NCBI GenBank assembly: GCA_949297665.1
Contig: CASFTO010000007.1
Location: 1 to 37,337, forward strand
Direction of reading: 5' to 3'
DNA: 37,337 bases
From: an uncultured Alphaproteobacteria bacterium
Lineage (GTDB): Bacteria; Pseudomonadota; Alphaproteobacteria; RF32; CAG-239
Part shown: piece by piece, positions 1 to 6,786 of the stretch
Position numbering within the stretch: the stretch's first letter is position 1
Layout of the letters: each line of letters begins with the position of its first letter
Program-made: the position numbers and the translations under genes
Notes under the pieces: generated by a model
The model's input: only the letters and a program-made list of their open reading frames with translations
Databases searched by the model: none
What the model was told of the DNA's origin: nothing

Positions 1-813
1 AATCGGCTCCGGAGGAAGACCGGCATAACGATATGTGTTATAAGGAGAATCCACCTCTAAATCCTTACGATATAGCGGGCGCCCTAAGTTCATTTGCCCT
101 TTGGTTACCGCATAAATAACCGTTGGATCCGTCTGTAATTTCATACCCAAATTCAAGCGATTAACAAACACAGAAGCCACTTTACCTCGTTCAGAAGCGA
201 TTCCCGTTTCTTTTTCAATAATACTTGCCAATATCAACAATTCTTTTTCAGATTTGAGCGGAGAATCAACATCTCTGCTCTCAAAAGCTTTTTTGAGTTC
301 ATTTTTCATTGCCTGCTTAGCTTTTTTAAGAATACTGTTACGAGATTCGCCACGAGAGAAATGATAAGTTTCAGGTAAGATTTCCCCCTCACTCAACTCA
401 AGAGTAATCTCGCCTGTCAAATACGGATTATCGAGCAAAATTTTCTTAATTTCCGCCAAAGCCTTCCCTTCGGGAATTGTAACGGTGCGCATAATAACAT
501 CACCATCAGTCAGACGATGCGCAACATCTTTCAAAGAAAGTTCCCCGAAAAAAGCATATTCACCGGCTTTAATTTGACCGGACAAACCATTTAAGCGCAT
601 ATAAAGAACAAACCAGAGAGCATCATCAATAACCCCTCTATTTTGCAGCAAATGAGCAATTCTATTTAAGCCGGCACCTTTAGGAACAACCACCTCAATT
701 TTAGGAGAAATGGGATAAACCCGAGTAATTTGCTGACTAACCCATACACATAAAAAAGCTCCCAACGCCATCATAACAAACAACAACATTAGGAGCTTAC
801 GAAATATTCTCAT
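1..813 (-). CDS. mltG: MltG, endolytic murein transglycosylase (C-terminal part beyond window)
   Basis: MltG cleaves nascent peptidoglycan glycan strands at the inner membrane and helps set strand length. The first 271 codons are present and the C-terminal end lies outside the window. The N-terminus (MRIFRKLLMLLFVMMALGAF) is a signal-anchor helix, followed by a LysM-like segment. The YceG core contains ILASIIEKETG, whose glutamate is the family catalytic residue, then RLNLGMKLQTDPTVIYA and SPYNTYRYAGLPPEPI, all diagnostic. The start is the ATG at 811-813, 23 bases after the fabF stop; its ribosome-binding site is weak, so translation may be coupled to fabF. fabF followed by mltG is common in Proteobacteria, which supports the call. 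Identification is from remembered family motifs. Confidence 0.95.
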   Translation of the reverse strand, partial: MRIFRKLLMLLFVMMALGAFLCVWVSQQITRVYPISPKIEVVVPKGAGLNRIAHLLQNRGVIDDALWFVLYMRLNGLSGQIKAGEYAFFGELSLKDVAHRLTDGDVIMRTVTIPEGKALAEIKKILLDNPYLTGEITLELSEGEILPETYHFSRGESRNSILKKAKQAMKNELKKAFESRDVDSPLKSEKELLILASIIEKETGIASERGKVASVFVNRLNLGMKLQTDPTVIYAVTKGQMNLGRPLYRKDLEVDSPYNTYRYAGLPPEPI

Positions 814-836
814 TACAAACCCGAAAAAGTCAGCAA

Positions 837-2114
837 TTAACCATTAAACTTTTTGAAAACAATAGACGAGTTTGTACCACCAAATCCAAAAGAGTTGGAC
901 ATAGCAGCTTTAATTTCACGTTTTTTCGGCTTCAATGGAACCAAATCAAAATCAGCCAATTCATCTGCTGGATCTTCCAAATTCAAAGTTGGAGGACATG
1001 TTTGTTCCTGAATAGCCATAATTGTATAAACAGCTTCAACTGCACCGGCAGCACCAAGCAAGTGACCGATAGCTGATTTTGTAGAAGACATAGAAACGTG
1101 CTTAACGCCTTCATCGCCAAACAAGCGTTTAACCGCCATAGCCTCACCGACATCACCTGCGGGAGTAGAAGTACCATGAGCATTAATATAGCCGATATCA
1201 GAAAGTTCAACCCCATTTTCTTTAGCATGGTCTGCGGCCATTTTCATAGCACGGTAAGCACCATCGCCGGAAGGAGCCGTAATATGATAAGCATCACCGC
1301 TCATACCATAACCAACAACTTCGGCATAAATTTTCGCACCACGTTTCTGAGCATGTTCCAACTCTTCCAAAACCACAGCGCCGCTACCTTCACCCATAAC
1401 AAAGCCGCTACGCGCTTTATCCCAAGGACGGGAAGCTTTTTCGGGAGTATCATTAAAATCGGAAGTAATTGCTTTCATACGAGCAAACCCAGCCAACCCC
1501 AAAACATTAACAGCGGATTCGGCACCACCTGCGACCATCATATCGGCATCACCGCGAGCAATCATTGCGGCGGCATCGCCAATTGCATGAGTACCTGTAG
1601 AGCAAGCGGTCACACAAGCATGATTAGGACCTTTCAAACCATATCTGATAGAAACGTTACCGGAAATCAAGTTAATCAAGACCGATGGAATAAAGAACGG
1701 AGAAATTTTCTTCATACCAAACTCATTAAAAGAGATAGCATTTTCATAAATTCCCTGCAAACCACCGATACCAGCGCCAATCATAACACCGGCACGACAT
1801 TTCTCTTCTTCCGAAGCCGTTTCAGGGTTCCATCCGGCGTCTTTCAAAGCATCATCAGCGGCAGCCATACCGAACATAATAAACTTATCATTTTTCTTTT
1901 GATCTTTGGGAGCAAACACTGTATCCGGATTAAAATCTGGTTCATTTTCGCCAAACGGAACCTGTCCGGCAATCATAACTGGAATATCTTTCAGATCAAC
2001 ACCCTCAATGCGTCTAATACCGGATTTACCGGCCATCAAAGATTCCCAATTGTGTTTAACACCTCTTCCGAGTGGAGAAACGACACCCAAACCTGTAACG
2101 ACAACTCTTCTCAT
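837..2114 (-). CDS. fabF: FabF, 3-oxoacyl-[acyl-carrier-protein] synthase II
   Basis: Condensing enzyme that elongates acyl-ACP with malonyl-ACP in type II fatty acid synthesis, in the cytosol. The Cys-His-His triad of the KAS II family is visible: Cys171 in VTACSTGTH, His313 in NAHGTSTPAGD and His351 in KSAIGHLLGAAGA, with Lys346. I chose the ATG at 2112-2114, giving 425 residues beginning MRRVVVTGLGVVSPLG. It has an AGAGG ribosome-binding site 8 bases upstream, and FabF proteins normally begin here. The same frame stays open 13 codons further upstream, but that stretch looks like leader. acpP lies upstream and mltG downstream on the same strand. A terminator sits between acpP and fabF, so fabF probably receives only read-through transcripts or has its own promoter. 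Confidence 0.97.
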   Translation of the reverse strand: MRRVVVTGLGVVSPLGRGVKHNWESLMAGKSGIRRIEGVDLKDIPVMIAGQVPFGENEPDFNPDTVFAPKDQKKNDKFIMFGMAAADDALKDAGWNPETASEEEKCRAGVMIGAGIGGLQGIYENAISFNEFGMKKISPFFIPSVLINLISGNVSIRYGLKGPNHACVTACSTGTHAIGDAAAMIARGDADMMVAGGAESAVNVLGLAGFARMKAITSDFNDTPEKASRPWDKARSGFVMGEGSGAVVLEELEHAQKRGAKIYAEVVGYGMSGDAYHITAPSGDGAYRAMKMAADHAKENGVELSDIGYINAHGTSTPAGDVGEAMAVKRLFGDEGVKHVSMSSTKSAIGHLLGAAGAVEAVYTIMAIQEQTCPPTLNLEDPADELADFDLVPLKPKKREIKAAMSNSFGFGGTNSSIVFKKFNG

Positions 2115-2141
2115 AGAAAAAAACCTCTTCAATTTTACCCG

Positions 2142-2175
2142 TGATTCGCTCAAGTTCTCAAAACCCGAGCGAATA
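2142..2175 (-). repeat. Inverted repeat in the acpP-fabF intergenic region
   Basis: The arms TTCGCTC (2145-2151) and GAGCGAA (2167-2173) pair perfectly across a 15-base loop just upstream of the fabF ribosome-binding site. The same CGCTC/GAGCG core recurs in the terminator hairpin at 2199-2225, so arms of the two hairpins could exchange partners. Whether this regulates fabF is not shown by the sequence. Confidence 0.5.
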
Positions 2176-2193
2176 GCACGAATAACCTAGTAT

Positions 2194-2225
2194 GAAAAAA
2201 CTCGCTTAAAGTCTTTGAGCGAGTT
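2194..2225 (-). terminator. Rho-independent terminator after acpP
   Basis: On the minus strand, AACTCGCT (2218-2225) pairs with AGCGAGTT (2199-2206). AAAG/CTTT extends the stem inside after one mismatch, and a run of U residues (2195-2200) follows. It lies 25 bases after the acpP stop and before fabF. It would let acpP be expressed far above fabF, as expected for the abundant acyl carrier protein. Confidence 0.85.
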
Positions 2226-2249
2226 CTAACTTATGACAAATCCAAAGAC

Positions 2250-2483
2250 TTACGCAGCTTTAGAAAGATAGTCAATAGCATCTTTCACAGTAAGAATTTT
2301 TTCTGCTGCTTCATCAGGAATTTCGCAACCAAATTCTTCTTCAAATGCCATAACCAGCTCAACAGTATCCAAACTGTCAGCACCCAAATCATCAATAAAG
2401 TTTGCGTTATCTGTTACTTTTGTTTCTTCAACACCTAAATGTTCAGCAACAATTTTCTTAACGCGATCAGCGGTATCAGTCAT
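2250..2483 (-). CDS. acpP: Acyl carrier protein
   Basis: Small acidic carrier, 77 residues, that holds growing acyl chains on a 4'-phosphopantetheine arm for fatty acid and lipid A synthesis. The attachment site is Ser37 in the classic GADSLD motif, followed by the acidic recognition helix [13 protein letters not shown]. Length and sequence are typical of bacterial AcpP. The ATG at 2481-2483 has an AGAGG ribosome-binding site 8 bases upstream. It is the first gene of the acpP-fabF-mltG cluster and is divergent from ldh. A putative promoter lies at 2538-2566 and a strong terminator follows the gene. Confidence 0.98.
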   Translation of the reverse strand: MTDTADRVKKIVAEHLGVEETKVTDNANFIDDLGADSLDTVELVMAFEEEFGCEIPDEAAEKILTVKDAIDYLSKAA

Positions 2484-2537
2484 TAATTCAACCTCTAAAA
2501 ATTATTAAAACAAATCTTAGACTAACGTCTGGAATAG

Positions 2538-2566
2538 ACGCTACACACAAAAACTTTATTTGACAA
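2538..2566 (-). promoter_or_regulatory. Putative sigma-70 promoter of acpP
   Basis: On the minus strand there is a -35 box TTGTCA (2561-2566), a 17-base spacer and a -10-like TAGCGT (2538-2543). The -35 and spacer match those seen upstream of gapR. A small inverted repeat (CGTCT/AGACG, 2527-2540) overlaps the -10 region. The predicted untranslated leader is about 50 bases. The -10 match is imperfect. Confidence 0.4.
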
Positions 2567-2618
2567 GTATTTTTTTAAACTTTTCAACTTGTAAGGAGCA
2601 CATACAAAGCCTAACAGA

Positions 2619-2646
2619 TTGATTTAGCTGTTTTTACATTTATAAA
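2619..2646 (+). promoter_or_regulatory. Putative promoter of ldh
   Basis: TTGATT (2619-2624), a 16-base spacer and TATAAA (2641-2646) on the plus strand, giving a leader of about 130 bases before ldh. The region is very A/T-rich, so chance matches are likely. No convincing Rex or FNR palindrome was seen near it. Confidence 0.35.
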
Positions 2647-2781
2647 AAAAGAGAGGATAAACGTGTAAAAAAAATTACATTTGAAAGCAAAATAAGACTT
2701 TATTTCTAAAAAAAGACACATTATATATACCAATGAGATAAAAAGTAAGACCATAATATATATTTTAAAAGGAAAAAGGAC

Positions 2782-3723
2782 ATGCAGATAGGAATAATCG
2801 GAACCGGAATGGTAGGCAGTGCCATAGCATTTTCGCTGGCAAGTGAAGGCAGTGCAGAAAAATTAATCTTAATTGATGCCAACAAAGAACGCGCCATAGC
2901 GGAAGCCATGGACATATCCCACTCCACACCATTTACATTTGGAGCAAAGGTAATCGCGGGAGAATATAAAGATTTAAAAGATGCGGGTATCATCATCATC
3001 ACCGCCGGCGCCAATCAAAAACCGGGAGAAACTCGTCTTGATTTATTAGAGAAGAACGTCAGTATCTTCAAGAGTATTATACCTGAAGTAGTAAAATATG
3101 CGCCGAATTCAATTTTGATTATAGCGGCAAATCCGGTAGACATCATGACTGAAGTAACCTTAAAGATGTCGGGTTTTCCGAAAAATCGCGTCTTCGGCAC
3201 GGGAACCGTTCTCGATTCGGCGCGTTTCCGGAGCATATTGGGGCGCCATTTAGGAATATCCCCCAAATCCGTACATGCGAATGTAATCGGAGAACATGGC
3301 GACAGTGAAGTATTGGTATGGTCAAGTGCCGTTGCGGGAACAACCTGCGTAGAACGTATGGCGCAACAAACCGGAAAAGAATTAGACAAAGTAATCAAAG
3401 GCTCTATTGATAATGAAGTACGCAATGCGGCATATACAATTATCAAAGGCAAAGGATCGACTTATTTCGGTATCGCATCAGCCACACAATATATCTGCAA
3501 TTCCATCATCAGCGACAAACATGCGATATTAACCGTAAGTTCGCACCATAACGAAGGTATTGGCGGTTATGACAATATTTGTTACTCCCTACCATCGATT
3601 GTCAGCAAAAACGGCGTTGAAACGGCCCTAATGCCTCAGTTATGCGAAAGTGAAAAAGAAGCATTGATCAAGAGTGCCGAAACTCTTTCTGAATATACAA
3701 AAAAAGCATTGGCAATGTTATAA
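2782..3723 (+). CDS. ldh: L-lactate dehydrogenase (NAD-dependent)
   Basis: Reduces pyruvate to L-lactate with NADH, regenerating NAD+ in fermentation. The 313-residue protein starts with the Rossmann motif IGIIGTGMVGSAIA. In the substrate loop (TAGANQKPGETRLDLL) the specificity position is Gln79, typical of lactate dehydrogenase; malate dehydrogenases have Arg there. Asp145 and Arg148 (VLDSARFR) and catalytic His172 (VIGEHGDSE) are all present. The ATG follows an AAAGGA site. The gene is monocistronic, with its own predicted promoter and a strong terminator. Together with pyk and adhE in the same window it points to mixed-acid or lactate/ethanol fermentation. The main alternative, a lactate-like malate dehydrogenase, is made unlikely by Gln79. 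Confidence 0.93.
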   Translation: MQIGIIGTGMVGSAIAFSLASEGSAEKLILIDANKERAIAEAMDISHSTPFTFGAKVIAGEYKDLKDAGIIIITAGANQKPGETRLDLLEKNVSIFKSIIPEVVKYAPNSILIIAANPVDIMTEVTLKMSGFPKNRVFGTGTVLDSARFRSILGRHLGISPKSVHANVIGEHGDSEVLVWSSAVAGTTCVERMAQQTGKELDKVIKGSIDNEVRNAAYTIIKGKGSTYFGIASATQYICNSIISDKHAILTVSSHHNEGIGGYDNICYSLPSIVSKNGVETALMPQLCESEKEALIKSAETLSEYTKKALAML

Positions 3724-3760
3724 CTACCAACAAATTTCACTCTCACATTTTCACTTAACG

Positions 3761-3790
3761 AAAGCGTCCGGATATGGGCGCTTTTATTAT
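3761..3790 (+). terminator. Rho-independent terminator after ldh
   Basis: AAAGCGTCC (3761-3769) pairs with GGGCGCTTT (3776-3784), nine pairs with one G-U and a six-base loop. A T-rich tail follows, 38 bases after the ldh stop. Confidence 0.85.
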
Positions 3791-3826
3791 TTTGTCTGCC
3801 TTTTCAAGAAAAAATCATTCCGAAGT

Positions 3827-3858
3827 AAAAAAAAGTCCGAATAGACATCCGAACTTTT
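3827..3858 (-). terminator. Rho-independent terminator after the GT8 gene
   Basis: On the minus strand the 11-base arms 3848-3858 and 3831-3841 pair with a few G-U wobbles around a six-base loop. Additional T residues follow, about 20 bases after the stop of the GT8 gene. It converges with the ldh terminator. Confidence 0.75.
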
Positions 3859-3878
3859 TAAGCAAAACCTCCACAATA

Positions 3879-4922
3879 TTATTCTTCCAAGGGCGGCAAA
3901 TCACGATAATATTTATACCACAATCTCTGCAACATATAAAAGAAATTTGTTTTTGGCACCACTGTTCCCAACGGTTTTTTAGAAGAAGCAAAATGAAGAA
4001 CGGTAGCCGGTGCGAAAACATCTTCCAACACCTGCCAATTTTCGCCGTAATACTTAGCCATAGTCGGCAAATCCACATGTTCAAAAAAGAAATTCATGGT
4101 ATTATCTTTAAAAGGCAACACTGTCACATCATCACCAACAACAACATTAAAAGCATCTTGATCCATATAAGTACGGAAATTATTATTGGTATAATCTTCC
4201 AATTTCGCCAACAAATTATCCTCTCGAATTTTCTTCAAATTCATCAGCATAACACCGGCATTAAAATAGAAACCGCGTTCTTCCAGATTAAGTTCAAGCA
4301 CATGCATATTTTCAAAGAACCACGAAGGATCTTTAACTGCCGCCAGATATTTACCCTCAATATTAGTCTGATACAACTCATTCAAGTCATGCAAAACAAG
4401 GACATCAGAATCCAAATACAAGACTTTATCCAAATCAGGCAAAACCTGCGCAATATAATATTTCAACAACGAAGTTTTCGAAACATGCGTACCGCGAATA
4501 TAGAACAAATCAATTTCCTTCTGAGGTAAGACTGTAACTTTAACTTTATCGGTTTCCATTGCTTTCAAAGCGGTGACATCAGAATCATAAACATCTAAAG
4601 TCATTACATAAAAGTTATACAAACTATTCGGACACTTGGTTTGTTTTGCAGAATTAATTGCCACTCTGGTAAAGTCCATATAATTTGCATCAGTAATCAA
4701 GACTACATCAACAGTACCGTCAACTCCCTCACAATTCTGCGGAGTAAGAGCTAAATCAAAATCATAATTTTTAGCATTTTGTCCAAGCTGTGCCATAGCA
4801 TTTTCTTCAGCTTGTTGATTAGCAACTTCCCGTTCGATATACGAAGCCCACAGCAACAAACCGACGACAATCACCGCCATTACGTCAGCGACGACGACCC
4901 ACCACATAGCTTTATCTTTCAT
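3879..4922 (-). CDS. Membrane-anchored family 8 (GT8) glycosyltransferase
   Basis: GT8 enzymes transfer hexoses from nucleotide sugars with retention, often onto lipopolysaccharide core. The 347-residue protein shows the family's DxD metal site at 171-173 (YLDSDVLVLHDL), FNAGVMLMNL around residue 220, DQDAFN, and a C-terminal HFASSKKPL. Unlike most bacterial LPS GT8 enzymes it begins with a membrane helix (about residues 7-26). The short lysine-bearing N-terminus (MKDK) suggests an N-in topology, placing the catalytic domain outside the cytoplasm. The start is well supported: AAGGAG lies 6 bases upstream of the ATG at 4920-4922. A GtrII-like transferase lies 91 bases upstream on the same strand, suggesting a shared role in surface glycans. 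The acceptor and donor cannot be told. Confidence 0.85.
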   Translation of the reverse strand: MKDKAMWWVVVADVMAVIVVGLLLWASYIEREVANQQAEENAMAQLGQNAKNYDFDLALTPQNCEGVDGTVDVVLITDANYMDFTRVAINSAKQTKCPNSLYNFYVMTLDVYDSDVTALKAMETDKVKVTVLPQKEIDLFYIRGTHVSKTSLLKYYIAQVLPDLDKVLYLDSDVLVLHDLNELYQTNIEGKYLAAVKDPSWFFENMHVLELNLEERGFYFNAGVMLMNLKKIREDNLLAKLEDYTNNNFRTYMDQDAFNVVVGDDVTVLPFKDNTMNFFFEHVDLPTMAKYYGENWQVLEDVFAPATVLHFASSKKPLGTVVPKTNFFYMLQRLWYKYYRDLPPLEE

Positions 4923-5013
4923 AACAAACTCCTTAAATCAATCAACTTAAGCCGAACATAAAACAAGATATGTAAACATCCGGTTAACCCCAAACGCATT
5001 CATTTGGATTTTA

Positions 5014-6675
5014 TTACTGTGACAAGATATGTTTCTCCAATAAATATTTGGCGTCAAGAACTTTAGACAACATCAAAAATATATCTTTTTCCCCAATAAA
5101 GAAGTAATGTTTATCGGGAAAAGGTTTCATCTCACGCAAAGTCGCCCACTGTTCTTGTTTATCATAACCTGCGTTATAGGAAAAAATCACCGCATCAATA
5201 AATTTATCCTTTGGTACGCCCAAAACGGACGATACACCATAAAAAATTTTTTTACTCATATACATTGCATCGCCCCAAATAGGATTAACAGGTTCTGCCC
5301 AAAAGAAACCGCTTGAAAACCAAACAGAGATATACATAGAACCGCTAAACAATTCGCGATTATGCTCATATGTACGCAAAGAATAATTATCCGCATATCC
5401 GGCAAATTTTTCGCGTCCATACATTCCCCCCAATGTTGTCAGGCGATACTTTTTACCTTTTTGCAATTTAGGCAGCAAATCTTTTTTTATTCTTTCTGCA
5501 TAAAAGTCATCTTGTTTATTACCCAAGAGCCACACTTTCTGAGCAAAATAATCAATTCTGATAAAACAGCAAATTAAAACCGCAACAAGAGCCATAGATA
5601 AATTACGATACAATAATTTTCCATAAATAAAACAAACCGCAAACAATACTCCTATTAAAAAAGGCACTGAATATAAATGAATACGAAACGTATCAAAAAA
5701 ATCTTTAACAGAAATAAAAGGAATACAAAATCCCCCATATACTAAAGCAATAAAACAAACCACACTCCATAACAATTTATTTTTTAACCACGTCACCCCA
5801 AGAGCCATTATGGAAATCAAGACAAAAGCACATCCGAAAAGCGATAGATTATAAGGAAAACTCTGCCATAACACTTTCCAAGGCATATACCATTGCATCA
5901 AAAACTTATTGATAATGTTCCATCCCGACAAATTGCTGACATTATACATCCCTAAAACAATCAGCCCTCTTTGTTTCGTTATTTGCACAACCGCCACATA
6001 CAGCATAAGAACAAACACAATCGCGCCCATCATTTTTAGATAATGAATAAAAAAAGCTCTATCAATTTTATCTTTCTCTAAGAAATCCAACCAAAACTTT
6101 CCGATACAAAGGACAAATACCAATTCCAAAGATGCGATATACCCGCCAAAACTTACCAAAAGCGCAATACAACCGCCCCAAACTTTCAAATAGCTTTTAT
6201 TTTGAATTCCGTCATCGATTCCTATAACCCCAATCACACATAACAAAAACCAACAACAAATAGATAAAATCTGATGCACATAATAAAGCTGGCTCAACAT
6301 ATAAGGATTTAAGACAATCACCAAAGCAAACGTTAATATTACATGACCTTTTTTAGGCAAACCGAACCACGAAGCTGTTTTTACCGCAGCTCCGGCCAAA
6401 AGCGCAAAACCGAGAAAGACATTCCAAACAGGTAAAATTTGTCCGCCTGAAAGCAACCAAGGGACAACAAATTGAGTAAAACGTCCCTCAAAAAAACCGG
6501 CGTCAATAGGAATACCGTAACGTATAAATCGAAAGTCATGATTTCCAAGAAAGAAACTACTCCAATACGGCAAAAAGACAATAACCAATATTGCCCATAC
6601 CAAAGCGACACATTTAAGTTCTAAACGATATTGAAATTTTTTTTCATTAAAACAGGTTGTAGAAAACAATATCAC
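5014..6675 (-). CDS. Polytopic membrane protein, GtrII-like glucosyltransferase family
   Basis: A 553-residue protein with roughly ten or more hydrophobic helices over its first 390 residues and a soluble C-terminal domain of about 150 residues. The N-terminal part, with GNHDFRFIRYG followed by FFEGRFTQFVVPWLLSGG, resembles the Glucos_trans_II (GtrII) family. Those enzymes move sugars from polyprenyl-phosphate carriers onto O-antigen in the periplasm. The match is from memory of the family pattern, so specificity is unknown. The start is uncertain. A GTG at 6673-6675 has GGAG only 2 bases upstream; a TTG two codons later (6667-6669) has the same GGAG at 8 bases. No in-frame start exists further upstream. 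The GT8 gene follows on the same strand. Confidence 0.7.
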   Translation of the reverse strand: MILFSTTCFNEKKFQYRLELKCVALVWAILVIVFLPYWSSFFLGNHDFRFIRYGIPIDAGFFEGRFTQFVVPWLLSGGQILPVWNVFLGFALLAGAAVKTASWFGLPKKGHVILTFALVIVLNPYMLSQLYYVHQILSICCWFLLCVIGVIGIDDGIQNKSYLKVWGGCIALLVSFGGYIASLELVFVLCIGKFWLDFLEKDKIDRAFFIHYLKMMGAIVFVLMLYVAVVQITKQRGLIVLGMYNVSNLSGWNIINKFLMQWYMPWKVLWQSFPYNLSLFGCAFVLISIMALGVTWLKNKLLWSVVCFIALVYGGFCIPFISVKDFFDTFRIHLYSVPFLIGVLFAVCFIYGKLLYRNLSMALVAVLICCFIRIDYFAQKVWLLGNKQDDFYAERIKKDLLPKLQKGKKYRLTTLGGMYGREKFAGYADNYSLRTYEHNRELFSGSMYISVWFSSGFFWAEPVNPIWGDAMYMSKKIFYGVSSVLGVPKDKFIDAVIFSYNAGYDKQEQWATLREMKPFPDKHYFFIGEKDIFLMLSKVLDAKYLLEKHILSQ

Positions 6676-6733
6676 ATCTCCGATACATCAACATACCAAC
6701 CATATTTTATAACACACCAGTTTAACACTAAGT

Positions 6734-6766
6734 AAAAAAAAGAGGAAGTAACAAGTACTTCCTCAA
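6734..6766 (-). terminator. Rho-independent terminator after adhE
   Basis: GAGGAAGTA (6742-6750) and TACTTCCTC (6756-6764) form a perfect nine-pair stem with a five-base loop. On the minus strand it is followed by eight U residues (6734-6741), 20 bases after the adhE stop. Confidence 0.92.
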
Positions 6767-6786
6767 CAATTCAACCACGTAACAAA

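Noticed and set aside
1098..2144. A 348-codon open frame on the plus strand
   Set aside because: It lies opposite fabF, has no family resemblance, and its composition is that of an antisense shadow of a strongly coding gene.
2484..2781. Redox-regulator palindrome in the acpP-ldh intergenic region
   Set aside because: ACAAGT and ACTTGT are inverted but separated by about 18 bases of A/T-rich DNA, unlike known operator spacing.
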